NCBI RefSeq assembly: GCF_023006505.1
Contig: NZ_JALBGV010000065.1
Coordinates: 1 to 34,494 of the forward strand
Reading direction: 5' to 3'
Source: Neorhizobium sp. SHOUNA12A
GTDB taxonomy: Bacteria > Pseudomonadota > Alphaproteobacteria > Rhizobiales > Rhizobiaceae
Length of the DNA stretch: 34,494 nucleotides
Shown piece by piece: positions 1 through 7,188 of this stretch. Position 1 is the stretch's first letter. Each line of letters starts with the position of its first letter. The notes under the pieces were generated by a model that made no database searches, was not told the DNA's origin, and saw only the letters and a list, made by a program, of their open reading frames with translations. The position numbers were made by a program, and so were the translations under genes.

Positions 1-1269
1 CGGCGAAACGGGACGCCCGCCGCCATTGCCGTTCGGAGCCGGCGCACGCTGGCCGTCGCCATTGGAAAAATCGCCAAGCCGGCGCGCGGCGTCTTCCGGC
101 GAGGGCAGATGGGCCGCATGCGTCAGCCGGATCAGCACCATTTCGGCGGCACCCGCCGGGCGCGAGGAATTTTCCGCTTCCGGAATGCCCTTCAGGAGCA
201 TCTGCCAGATGCGCGACAGCGTGCTCACCGCGACGCCGTCCGCAAATTCCCGGCCGCGCACGCGCTCCACTTCGCTGATCGAAGGATCGTTGGCGGCGTC
301 CGGGATATATTTGAAACGGGTGGTCAGATGAGTGAAGTCCGCAAGGTCGGTCAAGACGACGACCGGATTGGCGCCGGCCTCGTATTGCGCCGTGAATTCG
401 GAAAGCGCCGCCGTCACGTCGCCGCGCACGATATGTTCGAAAAGGTCGACGATGCGGGCGCGGTCGGCAAGCCCCAGCATGCCGCGCACGGTTTCGGCCA
501 CCACGGTGCCGCCGCCATGGGCGATCGCCTGGTCGAGCAGCGACAGCCCGTCGCGCGCCGAACCTTCGGCCGCACGTGCGACCATGGCGAGCGCTTCCGG
601 CTCGGCCGGAATGCCTTCCTTTTCCAGGATCGAGGTGAACAGGTGAACCAGGTCCGCGGCGCTGATGCGGCGCAGGTCGAACCGCTGGCAGCGCGACAGG
701 ACGGTGATCGGAACCTTGCGGATTTCAGTCGTCGCGAAGATGAACTTCACGTGCTCCGGCGGCTCTTCGAGCGTTTTCAACAGGCCGTTAAAGGCCTGTG
801 TCGAGAGCATGTGCACTTCGTCGATGATATAGACTTTGTAACGCGCCGAGACCGGACGGTAGCGCACCTGCTCGATGATCTCGCGGATATCGTCGATGCC
901 CGTATGGGAGGCGGCGTCCATCTCGATCACGTCGACATGCCGGCCTTCCATGATCGCCTGGCAATGTTCGCCGGGGATGCGAAGGTCGATGGTCGGTTTG
1001 TCGATATCAGCCGTCTTGTAGTTCAGCGCGCGGGCAAGGATGCGGGCGGTCGTCGTCTTGCCCACCCCGCGAACCCCGGTCAGCATATAGGCCTGGGCGA
1101 TGCGGCCGGTCTCGAACGCGTTGGTCAGCGTGCGGACCATCGGCTCCTGGCCGACCATCAGGTCCGAGAAATCCTTAGGTCGGTATTTGCGGGCGAGCAC
1201 CCGGTATCCGCTGCCTGCGGCGGGATTGGCGGCGGAAGTGCTTGAAGATGTGGGCCCGGTATCGCTCAT
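1..1269 (-). CDS. dnaX: DNA polymerase III subunit gamma/tau (3' end outside window)
   Basis: This is the clamp-loader ATPase of the replicative polymerase, reading leftward from the ATG at 1269; 423 codons are visible and the C-terminal part lies beyond the window start. The AAA+ core is clear: conserved entry YRPKDFSDLMVGQ (about residues 29-41), Walker A GVRGVGKT (65-72), a DEVHMLS Walker B/DExH segment, and the sensor/arginine-finger LSRCQRFDLRR. A low-complexity Gly/Asn/Pro stretch begins at the left edge, as expected for the linker after domain III. Of the four zinc-module cysteines of the E. coli protein, only one (GEHC) is seen; the position after the Walker A helix is Tyr (ALNYKT). 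The gene lies just downstream of ffs on the same strand. Any tau/gamma frameshift site would be outside the window. Confidence 0.97.
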   Translation of the reverse strand, partial: MSDTGPTSSSTSAANPAAGSGYRVLARKYRPKDFSDLMVGQEPMVRTLTNAFETGRIAQAYMLTGVRGVGKTTTARILARALNYKTADIDKPTIDLRIPGEHCQAIMEGRHVDVIEMDAASHTGIDDIREIIEQVRYRPVSARYKVYIIDEVHMLSTQAFNGLLKTLEEPPEHVKFIFATTEIRKVPITVLSRCQRFDLRRISAADLVHLFTSILEKEGIPAEPEALAMVARAAEGSARDGLSLLDQAIAHGGGTVVAETVRGMLGLADRARIVDLFEHIVRGDVTAALSEFTAQYEAGANPVVVLTDLADFTHLTTRFKYIPDAANDPSISEVERVRGREFADGVAVSTLSRIWQMLLKGIPEAENSSRPAGAAEMVLIRLTHAAHLPSPEDAARRLGDFSNGDGQRAPAPNGNGGGRPVSP

Positions 1270-1353
1270 TCAGTCCTGCCAGCCTGCGCGGGCCAATCCT
1301 GAGCACGGTCTTGACCGGGCCGGAAGCTGACCAAGATGGTAGTACAAGTAAAA

Positions 1354-1453
1354 GGGTGGGAGGCTGGCACGGCGACCCGTGCCTGGCTCGTTAGGGCTGC
1401 TTCCTTCCGGACCTGACCCGGTTGGCGAGTGGCTCGTCCACCACCAACCTCCC
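1354..1453 (-). ncRNA. ffs: Signal recognition particle 4.5S RNA
   Basis: The minus strand carries the hallmark SRP RNA tip: GGTCAGGTCCGGAAGGAAGC followed by AGCC, which binds Ffh. The ends pair: GGGAGG at the 5' end (about 1448-1453) with CCTCCC near the 3' end (1358-1363), giving a single long hairpin of about 100 nt. A short T run follows the 3' end. The RNA works with Ffh in co-translational targeting of membrane proteins. The 5' end fits the start predicted from the upstream promoter. The exact ends are inferred. Confidence 0.93.
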
Positions 1454-1459
1454 ACCGTC

Positions 1460-1488
1460 CATATCGTCAATAACGCTTCCAAATGCAA
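1460..1488 (-). promoter_or_regulatory. Probable sigma-70 promoter of ffs
   Basis: On the minus strand TTGCAT (1483-1488) and GATATG (1460-1465) are separated by 17 bp. The -10 hexamer ends 6 bp before the GGGAGG 5' end of the 4.5S RNA, which is the expected distance to a start site. Confidence 0.6.
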
Positions 1489-1538
1489 GCCAACCCTGTA
1501 AAAAACTGCTATCGAACAGAAAAACAAGGGAGGAAAGT

Positions 1539-1946
1539 TTGAGCGAATTCGAACTGGACGGGAGGATAGCCCGCGATTCCGATCTTGTGACGATGCTGGG
1601 CCTCTGCCAGCTACGCATCCAAAACGACCGCCGCTGGCCCTGGCTGGTCATGGTGCCGCAACGCGCCGGCATGACCGAGATCTTCGATCTTTTGCCTGTC
1701 GAACAGGCGCTGCTCTCGGTCGAGGTGAACAGGGTGGCAGCAGCCCTGAAGACGGTGACAGGCGCCACCAAGATCAATGTCGGCGCACTCGGCAATATCG
1801 TCCGCCAGCTGCATGTCCATGTCATCGCCCGGTTCGAGGAAGATCCGAACTGGCCCGGCCCGATCTGGGGTTTCGGTCAGGCGGTGACCTACGAAGAGCA
1901 ACAAAAGCAAGATTTTCTCAACAAACTGGTTGAAGCCCTTTCATGA
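1539..1946 (+). CDS. HIT domain protein (nucleotide hydrolase/transferase superfamily)
   Basis: The gene encodes a 135-residue protein of the histidine-triad superfamily, whose members act on nucleoside phosphate esters; the substrate here is unknown. I chose the TTG start at 1539 because GGGAGG (1528-1533) sits 5 nt upstream. Reading upstream to an in-frame ATG at 1422 would add 39 residues, overlap the ffs RNA and lack a ribosome binding site. The triad region is QLHVHVI (90-96): the second and third histidines are present (H92, H94) but the first is Gln. H92 matches the nucleophile position in other HIT proteins. The gene overlaps nudC by 4 bp, so the two are very likely co-translated. Confidence 0.85.
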   Translation: MSEFELDGRIARDSDLVTMLGLCQLRIQNDRRWPWLVMVPQRAGMTEIFDLLPVEQALLSVEVNRVAAALKTVTGATKINVGALGNIVRQLHVHVIARFEEDPNWPGPIWGFGQAVTYEEQQKQDFLNKLVEALS

Positions 1947-2902
1947 CAGCGAACCTTTTCGACACCGACGCACCCCATCCCGAACCGAGCAAGCTGACGG
2001 CTTTTTCCGGCAACAAGCTGGATCGCCGCGCCGAATACCGTGAGGACGATTGCGTCGAGAAGGCGCTAGCCGTCGAAGGCGCTCATATCCTCGCCTTCAC
2101 CGGCAGCCGGCTGATCCTGAAGCACGACAGCCAGATCCTCGACCCGCTGTTCTCGCCTTACGAGCTTGCCGAACTGAAGCCGGATTTCGACAACGCCGTT
2201 TTGCTCGGTTATCGCGAGACGGGTGAACCGCGCATCGCCGTGCCGATGCTGATCCCCGCGGAAGAACTGGCAAGCCACTACAAGCCGACCGAGGCGCGGG
2301 CGCTCTTTCGCGACCAGCTCATCGAGGGCGAATTGCAGGGCGAGGTCGCACAGGCGGTCGCGCTGCTCAATTGGAACGCGGCCAACAAGTTCTGCGGCAA
2401 ATGCGGATCGCCGACCGAAACCAGGATCGGCGGCTACAAGCGCATCTGCACCCAATGCCAGCACATGACCTTCCCGCGCACGGACCCGGTCGTCATCATG
2501 CTCACCGTCGATACGGAGCGCGACCGCTGCCTGCTCGGCCGCAGCCACCATTTTCAGGAGGGCATGTATTCCTGCCTCGCCGGTTTCGTGGAACCGGGCG
2601 AAACGATCGAGGATGCGGTGCGCCGCGAGACCTTCGAGGAATCCGGCATCGAGACCGGCCGGGTGCGCTACCACGCCTCCCAGCCCTGGCCGATGCCGCA
2701 TTCGCTGATGATCGGCTGTTACGCCGAGGCGAAATCGACCGAGATCAAGATCGATCCGCAGGAAATGGCCGATGTCCGCTGGTTCGAGCGGGCCGAGGCC
2801 GCCGCCATGCTCGATGCCGGCCCGGACGCCCCGCTTTTCGCCCCGGTCAAGGGGGCGATCGCCCATCGCCTGCTGCGCGACTGGATTGAGTGGGAGCGCT
2901 GA
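1943..2902 (+). CDS. nudC: NAD(+)/NADH diphosphatase, Nudix family
   Basis: This enzyme splits NAD(H) into NMN(H) and AMP and in bacteria can also remove NAD caps from RNA. The 319-aa protein has an N-terminal domain, a four-cysteine zinc ribbon (C151, C154, C169, C172), and a Nudix box at about 214-236 (GFVEPGE followed by RETFEESG), with the REx2EE core intact. The NudC signature SQPWPMPHS follows at 246-254, with Met in place of the usual Phe. Length is slightly above E. coli NudC because of an N-terminal extension. It overlaps the HIT gene by 4 bp and is followed after 4 bp by a regulator gene, suggesting one transcript. Confidence 0.93.
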   Translation: MTANLFDTDAPHPEPSKLTAFSGNKLDRRAEYREDDCVEKALAVEGAHILAFTGSRLILKHDSQILDPLFSPYELAELKPDFDNAVLLGYRETGEPRIAVPMLIPAEELASHYKPTEARALFRDQLIEGELQGEVAQAVALLNWNAANKFCGKCGSPTETRIGGYKRICTQCQHMTFPRTDPVVIMLTVDTERDRCLLGRSHHFQEGMYSCLAGFVEPGETIEDAVRRETFEESGIETGRVRYHASQPWPMPHSLMIGCYAEAKSTEIKIDPQEMADVRWFERAEAAAMLDAGPDAPLFAPVKGAIAHRLLRDWIEWER

Positions 2903-2906
2903 GCCG

Positions 2907-3602
2907 GTGACGGTCGCGCGGTCGGAGCGCTTGCTGGCTCTTCTCCAGACGCTCCGGCGCTACCGCCAGCCGGTCAGCGGCGCCAAGCTTGCCGCCGAGA
3001 CCGGCGTCAGTCTGCGTACGCTCTACCGCGATATCGCCAGCCTCCAGGCCCAAGGCGCCTTCATCGAAGGCGAGGCCGGTCTCGGCTACGTGCTGAGGCC
3101 CGGTTTCATGCTGCCGCCGATGATGTTTTCGCAAGAAGAGATCGAGGCGCTGGTGCTCGGCTCTCGCTGGGTGGCGAAAACCGCCGATCCGCGGCTGGCT
3201 GCCGGCGCCGTCGATGCGCTCGCCAAGATCGCCGCCGTGCTGCCGCCGGATCTGAAACAGGACCTCGACAATTCGACGCTGCTTGTCGGAGCGCCGAGGC
3301 GAAACGAGGACAAAGCCGATCTGGCAATGATCCGCAGGGCTATCCGCGCCGAGCACATTCTCGAACTCGCATATGAGGACGAAAAGGGGGCGTTGACCCA
3401 TCGAAGGGTCTGGCCGTTCGCGCTGGGTTTTTTTGAGAGCGTCAGGGTCATGATCGCCTGGTGCGAACTCCGGCAGGATTTCCGGCATTTCCGTGCCGAC
3501 CGCATTTCCTCTGCGGCTTGGACGGAAACGCGTTATCCGCGCCGCCGGCCGGTCTTGCTCAAGGAGTGGCGAGAGGCTGAAGGAATTCCGCCCCAGCCAT
3601 GA
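2907..3602 (+). CDS. YafY-type transcriptional regulator (HTH + WYL domain)
   Basis: The 231-aa product begins with a winged HTH (about 1-65: ERLLALLQTLRRYR, then TGVSLRTLYRDIASLQAQGA), followed by a WYL-like ligand-binding domain (about 150-215) containing ELAYEDEKGA and the segment around RRVWPFALGFF. The GTG at 2907 is preferred: it begins 4 bp after the nudC stop and puts the HTH at the N terminus. An in-frame ATG at 2772 would give 45 extra residues wholly inside nudC. This family often controls an adjacent VOC/glyoxalase-like gene; exactly such a gene follows at 3704, with a palindrome between them. The ligand is unknown. Confidence 0.85.
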   Translation: MTVARSERLLALLQTLRRYRQPVSGAKLAAETGVSLRTLYRDIASLQAQGAFIEGEAGLGYVLRPGFMLPPMMFSQEEIEALVLGSRWVAKTADPRLAAGAVDALAKIAAVLPPDLKQDLDNSTLLVGAPRRNEDKADLAMIRRAIRAEHILELAYEDEKGALTHRRVWPFALGFFESVRVMIAWCELRQDFRHFRADRISSAAWTETRYPRRRPVLLKEWREAEGIPPQP

Positions 3603-3605
3603 ATG

Positions 3606-3628
3606 CTACTGCCATTATCTGACAGTAG
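3606..3628. promoter_or_regulatory. Inverted repeat, candidate operator of the WYL regulator
   Basis: CTACTGCCA (3606-3614) and TGACAGTAG (3620-3628) form 9-bp arms with one mismatch around a 5-bp centre. The site lies 4 bp after the regulator's stop codon and about 75 bp before the VOC gene. That placement suits a promoter operator for the VOC gene. Binding by the neighbouring regulator is inferred. Confidence 0.5.
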
Positions 3629-3703
3629 GCTGCGATAATCTCCGGTCAGTCCCAACCAGGAGCAATTCCCGGCAGAGGGAATTGCGTCACAAGGAGAACT
3701 GAC

Positions 3704-4078
3704 ATGGTCCACCCCGATTTCACCATCCTCTTCGTTGACAATCCGCTGACCAGCGCGGATTTCTACCAGGCCCTCTTCGGCGTCGAACCCGTGGAAAAGT
3801 CCCCGACCTTTGCCCTCTTCGTGCTGAACACCGGCATGAAGCTCGGCCTGTGGTCACGTCACACGGCTGAACCGTCTGTGAAGGGCGAGTGCGGCGGCGG
3901 CTCGGAAATCTGCTTCAGGCATAACGATGCTGCCGGCGTCGACAAGGCCTATGCCGACTGGTCGGGCCGCGGCCTGCGCGTGCTGCAGACTCCTGTGGAG
4001 ATGGACTTCGGCTACACGTTCGTGGTGGCCGACCCGGACGGGCATAGGCTGCGGGTCTATGCGATGAGCGCAGCGTAA
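3704..4078 (+). CDS. VOC (glyoxalase/bleomycin-resistance fold) family protein
   Basis: The 124-aa protein has a single vicinal-oxygen-chelate domain: N-terminal strand FTILFVDNPLTSADFYQALF, central GMKLGLWS, and the C-terminal strand pair YTFVVADPDGHRLRVYAM, where DPDGHRLRVY is the usual end motif. It begins with a strong Shine-Dalgarno (AAGGAGA about 9 nt before the ATG). Single-domain members act as dimers on small molecules or detoxify/bind drugs; no substrate can be read from the sequence. It is the likely target of the WYL regulator encoded just upstream. Confidence 0.85.
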   Translation: MVHPDFTILFVDNPLTSADFYQALFGVEPVEKSPTFALFVLNTGMKLGLWSRHTAEPSVKGECGGGSEICFRHNDAAGVDKAYADWSGRGLRVLQTPVEMDFGYTFVVADPDGHRLRVYAMSAA

Positions 4079-4105
4079 GCGCGAAAGGCGACGGTGGGCG
4101 TGGCA

Positions 4106-4277
4106 CCCCCCTCTGCCCTGCCGGGCATCTCCCCCTCAAGGGGGGAGATTGGCTGGAGCCTGCTCACTGCCCTCCATTGAGCGTCCCACGTTTCGCGGCG
4201 GCGTTTTGGAGGCGGGGAGCGTGCCGCTTGTGATCTCCCCACCTGAGGGGGGAGATGCCCGGCAGGGCAGAGGGGGG
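4106..4277. repeat. 172-bp MITE-like palindromic intergenic element
   Basis: The element starts CCCCCCTCTGCCCTGCCGGG and ends with its reverse complement, giving long terminal inverted repeats (outer arms about 4106-4130 and 4254-4277). Each half also has its own small palindrome (ATCTCCCC.../...GGGGAGAT at about 4128-4149 and 4233-4256), so the whole can fold as a cruciform. It carries no plausible gene. Elements with this CTCTGCCCTGCCGG/ATCTCCCC design are, from memory, scattered through Rhizobiales intergenic regions. Confidence 0.75.
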
Positions 4278-4370
4278 CTTGCTTAGGCAAATCAGTCGCT
4301 TGAGAAACCAAAGCATAAAAATCAGCCCTCTTTCATCCCCGCCCGCCAAACCCCTGCCTACAATCTACCC

Positions 4371-4415
4371 GTCCCGTTTCGGCTACACCGGCCCGCATGA
4401 CCGGCGAGACGGGAC
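4371..4415. repeat. Imperfect inverted repeat in pheA-VOC spacer
   Basis: GTCCCGTTTC (4371-4380) and GAGACGGGAC (4406-4415) pair at 9 of 10 positions around a 25-bp GC-rich centre. The role is unknown; it may be a worn repeat copy or an RNA hairpin. Confidence 0.35.
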
Positions 4416-4606
4416 CGGTGCTTTGATGATCCGCCGTCATGCAGGCGGGCCATCGGGGGCTGCGCAGAAAATGGTCTCCCTCTCGCCTAATGGCGGGGCG
4501 TGCGTGTGTCGCACACAACCCGGTATGGCATCCGTGCTCAATTTCCACGGAGTCAAATTCCATACCGCCGCAGAGGGACCGGAGTTGCGCTGAAAAACAC
4601 ACCGAA

Positions 4607-4663
4607 CGGGACACGTCGCGTGTCATTATTAAAACTTCAATTCGAGGCACACGACGTGTCCCG
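4607..4663. repeat. Long inverted repeat downstream of pheA
   Basis: CGGGACACGTCGCGTG (4607-4622) pairs with CACACGACGTGTCCCG (4648-4663) with one mismatch around a 25-bp AT-rich loop. It lies about 75 bp past the pheA stop. No T tract follows on either strand, so it is not a standard terminator; it could block exonucleases or be a repeat copy. The rest of 4278-4737 holds no gene that I can support. Confidence 0.5.
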
Positions 4664-4737
4664 GCCGATCCTCAAAAGCCGCAAAGCACCAAGGGGGTAG
4701 TGTGTCCAGCTTCGGCGATCTTTCTCAGGCTCGCCTG

Positions 4738-5601
4738 TCAGTTCTTCTGCAGCGCCCCGCGCATCGGATGGCCTTTGTACGTACCAAGAACCCTGACCTT
4801 CTCCGAGAAGAACCGCAGCTCTTCCAGCGCCCGCCGCACCGGCGCGTCGTCGGGATGGCCTTCGATATCGGCATAGAACTGCGTCGCCACGAACTTGCCA
4901 CCGAGCTGGTAGCTTTCGAGCTTGGTCATGTTGATGCCGTTGGTCGCAAAGCCGCCCATTGCCTTGTAGAGCGCAGCCGGGATGTTGCGGACGTTGAATA
5001 CGAAAGTGGTGACCAGCACCTCGTCTGGATCGTTCCGCTGCACCCATTTTTCGTCGCGGGAGAGCACAACGAAACGGGTGACGTTGTCGTCCCGGTCCTC
5101 GACATTCTCCGCCAGGATCTCAAGCCCGTAAAGCTCGGCCGCAAGCCGCGGTGCGAGCGCCGCCATCGTGCGGTCGCCCTTTTCGGCCACCATCTTGGCC
5201 GAACCCGCCGTGTCGCCGGCAACGACAGCCTTCCAGCCGTTCGAGCGGATGATCTTTCGGCACTGGCCGAGCGCATGGATATGGCTGTGGACGGTGCGGA
5301 TTTCCTCGCGTGTCACGCCGGGCAGCACCATCAGCTGGAAGCGGATCGGCATGAAATATTCGCCGATGATATGCAGCCGCGATTCCGGCAGCAGGTGATG
5401 AATATCGGCGACGCGGCCGGCGATCGTGTTCTCGATCGGGATCATCGCCAGGTCCGCATCGCCGTTTTCGAGCGCTTGGAAGGCGTCCTCGAACGTCGGG
5501 CAGGGAAGCGGTTCCATGGTCGGGAACATGTCGCGGCAGGCCATGTCGGAATTGGCGCCGAAATCGCCCTGGAAGGCGATGCGATTCGTAAGTGCATTCA
5601 T
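4738..5601 (-). CDS. pheA: Prephenate dehydratase (monofunctional)
   Basis: The enzyme converts prephenate to phenylpyruvate in phenylalanine synthesis. The 287-aa protein starts with the dehydratase fold (IAFQGDFGANSDMACRDMFP, 8-27; IPIENTIAGRV, 54-64) and carries the catalytic TRF motif at 175-177 (DNVTRFVVL). A C-terminal ACT domain (about 196-275) includes GINMTKLESYQLGGKF, the Phe-binding ESRP-type region in its alphaproteobacterial form. There is no fused chorismate mutase domain, unlike enteric PheA. The start follows the kdsB stop by 11 bp, so kdsB-pheA are probably one operon; feedback control through the ACT domain is expected from the family. Confidence 0.95.
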   Translation of the reverse strand: MNALTNRIAFQGDFGANSDMACRDMFPTMEPLPCPTFEDAFQALENGDADLAMIPIENTIAGRVADIHHLLPESRLHIIGEYFMPIRFQLMVLPGVTREEIRTVHSHIHALGQCRKIIRSNGWKAVVAGDTAGSAKMVAEKGDRTMAALAPRLAAELYGLEILAENVEDRDDNVTRFVVLSRDEKWVQRNDPDEVLVTTFVFNVRNIPAALYKAMGGFATNGINMTKLESYQLGGKFVATQFYADIEGHPDDAPVRRALEELRFFSEKVRVLGTYKGHPMRGALQKN

Positions 5602-5612
5602 GGGATTATCCG

Positions 5613-6371
5613 TTACGAGGAGGCACGGGCGAACAGGATCGCACGGGCCTTTTCAAGGTCGGCGGGAGTATCGACGCCTAATGGAACCGAGTCAACGATC
5701 TCGGCATCGATGCGCATGCCGGCTTCGAGCGCCCGGAGCTGCTCCAGCGATTCGCGCCTTTCGAGCACGGAAGGGCCGAGCGACACGAATTTTTCGAGCG
5801 CCGCGCGACGATAGGCGTAGAGCCCGATATGATGATAGAGCGGGCCATTGCCATAGGGCGCGGTGGCGCGGGTAAAATAGAGCGCCTTCAGCCGCGTCGC
5901 CGACAGCGGCGAACCGACGATCTTCACCACGTTCGGATTGGTCTTCTCGTGTTCGTCAGTGATGACGACGGTCAACGTTGCGATATCGGTCGAGGGATTG
6001 TCGAGCGGCCTCAGCGAAGCGCGCACCGCTTCCGGCTCGATCGTCGGCAGGTCGCCCTGGACGTTGATCACGAAATCCATTTTCGCATCCGGATCGGCCT
6101 TCTGCACCGCCTCGAAAATGCGGTCCGAACCGGATTGATGGTCCTGCCGGGTCATCACCACGTCGAAGCCTGCGGCGGCCACCGCGTCGTGGACGTCCTG
6201 GTGGTCGACGGCGACGATGATTCGCCCCACCTGCGCTTCCTCGGCTCGTTTTGCTACCTGCACGATCATCGGCAGGCCGGCAATATCAGCCAGAGGTTTC
6301 CCCGGCAGCCGTGTCGAGGCCATTCGTGCCGGGATCAACACCAGCGTCCGGTCAAAAGCCGAATTCTTCAT
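5613..6371 (-). CDS. kdsB: 3-deoxy-manno-octulosonate (KDO) cytidylyltransferase
   Basis: KdsB makes CMP-KDO from CTP and KDO for the inner core of lipopolysaccharide, in the cytoplasm. The 252-aa length is normal. The nucleotide-binding start motif is IPARMASTRLPGKPL (about 13-27), with QDHQSGSDRI and the product-site NVQGDLPTIEP following. It is the first gene of a leftward pair with pheA and is divergent from cycM across a 150-bp region. Confidence 0.95.
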   Translation of the reverse strand: MKNSAFDRTLVLIPARMASTRLPGKPLADIAGLPMIVQVAKRAEEAQVGRIIVAVDHQDVHDAVAAAGFDVVMTRQDHQSGSDRIFEAVQKADPDAKMDFVINVQGDLPTIEPEAVRASLRPLDNPSTDIATLTVVITDEHEKTNPNVVKIVGSPLSATRLKALYFTRATAPYGNGPLYHHIGLYAYRRAALEKFVSLGPSVLERRESLEQLRALEAGMRIDAEIVDSVPLGVDTPADLEKARAILFARASS

Positions 6372-6390
6372 GGAAAGACCCTTCTATTCC

Positions 6391-6420
6391 CGCGTGAACA
6401 GTGTCAAAAAGTCTCACGCG
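6391..6420. promoter_or_regulatory. Inverted repeat in the kdsB leader
   Basis: CGCGTGA (6391-6397) and TCACGCG (6414-6420) are perfect 7-bp arms around a 16-bp centre, 20-50 bp upstream of the kdsB start codon. It could be an operator or a leader hairpin; no regulator is identified. Confidence 0.3.
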
Positions 6421-6436
6421 CGGGACGATAATCGTG

Positions 6437-6465
6437 TTGCAACAACCATGCAAAAGACATAGGTT
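6437..6465 (+). promoter_or_regulatory. Possible promoter of cycM
   Basis: TTGCAA (6437-6442) and TAGGTT (6460-6465) are 17 bp apart, about 60 bp before the cycM start codon. The -10 match is only moderate. Confidence 0.35.
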
Positions 6466-6524
6466 CCGCGCGATTTCAAGATGGTCCGCTTTCTCATGAG
6501 GCGGTTGCGAAGGAGCATTTGCGG

Positions 6525-7103
6525 ATGAACCCCAATGTCAACATGGCGGCAGGCGCCCTGCTTGCTACTGTTTTCGTCATGATGTCGGTGTCCATTGCCT
6601 CGGAAGGGATTTTCCATTCGGAGGTACCCGAGAAGGCAGGTTTTGCCATCGTCGCCGCCGAAGAGCCCGCAGCCGGTGAAGCCGCGGCACCCGCTGCCGC
6701 CGCCGTTCCGATCGCGCAGCTTCTGGTGAAGGCCGACGCCAAGGCTGGCGAAGCCACATTCAAGAAGTGTCAGAGCTGTCATTCCGGTGAGAAGGGCGGA
6801 CCGAACAAGGTCGGCCCGGATCTCTGGGGCGTTGTCGATCGTCCGGTCGGCGAACATGAAGGTTTCGCCTATTCGGCCGGCATGAAGGAATTCTCCAAGG
6901 GCGGTGCCGAGCACTGGACCTTCGACAATCTCAACCACTTCCTCACCGCTCCGAAGGCCTTCGTGAAGGGCACGGCGATGGGCTTTGCCGGTATCAAGAA
7001 CGATTCCGAGCGCGCCAACCTGATCGCTTATCTGCGCACGCTGGCTGATTCGCCGGTTCCGCTCCCGGACCCGAACGCCGCACCGGCGCCCGCCACCAAC
7101 TGA
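6525..7103 (+). CDS. cycM: Membrane-anchored class I cytochrome c (CycM type)
   Basis: This is an electron carrier between the bc1 complex and terminal oxidase, held in the inner membrane by an uncleaved N-terminal helix (about 8-27) with the heme domain in the periplasm. An Ala/Pro/Glu-rich tether (about 43-65) joins the anchor to the heme domain. The heme site is CQSCH (82-86) and the likely distal ligand is Met152 in VKGTAMGFAGI. I prefer the ATG at 6525 (GGAG 9 nt upstream) over an in-frame TTG at 6519. The neighbourhood cycM/kdsB/pheA is the one I know from rhizobia. A Pro/Ala-rich tail ends the protein. Confidence 0.92.
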   Translation: MNPNVNMAAGALLATVFVMMSVSIASEGIFHSEVPEKAGFAIVAAEEPAAGEAAAPAAAAVPIAQLLVKADAKAGEATFKKCQSCHSGEKGGPNKVGPDLWGVVDRPVGEHEGFAYSAGMKEFSKGGAEHWTFDNLNHFLTAPKAFVKGTAMGFAGIKNDSERANLIAYLRTLADSPVPLPDPNAAPAPATN

Positions 7104-7125
7104 TCGGCGACTTTCAAGAATTTCC

Positions 7126-7163
7126 AAATGAAAATGCCCGGCGACCGTCGGGCATTTTCATTT
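7126..7163. terminator. Two-way terminator between cycM and the AEC transporter gene
   Basis: A perfect 15-bp stem (7126-7140 with 7149-7163; inner part ATGCCCG/CGGGCAT) has an 8-nt loop. A-rich and T-rich flanks on both sides suit termination of both convergent genes. Confidence 0.85.
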
Positions 7164-7188
7164 CCAGCACCCGATCCGGCGTGGCAAT

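Noticed and set aside
109..1245. Long plus-strand open frame opposite dnaX (378 codons)
   Set aside because: The minus strand has an unmistakable dnaX with Walker motifs over the whole interval; the opposite frame is a GC-driven shadow.
4057..4311. Minus-strand open frame of 84 codons after the VOC gene
   Set aside because: Most of it is read from the inverted-repeat element, there is no ribosome binding site, and the peptide shows the repeat itself (Pro/Gly/Arg-rich).
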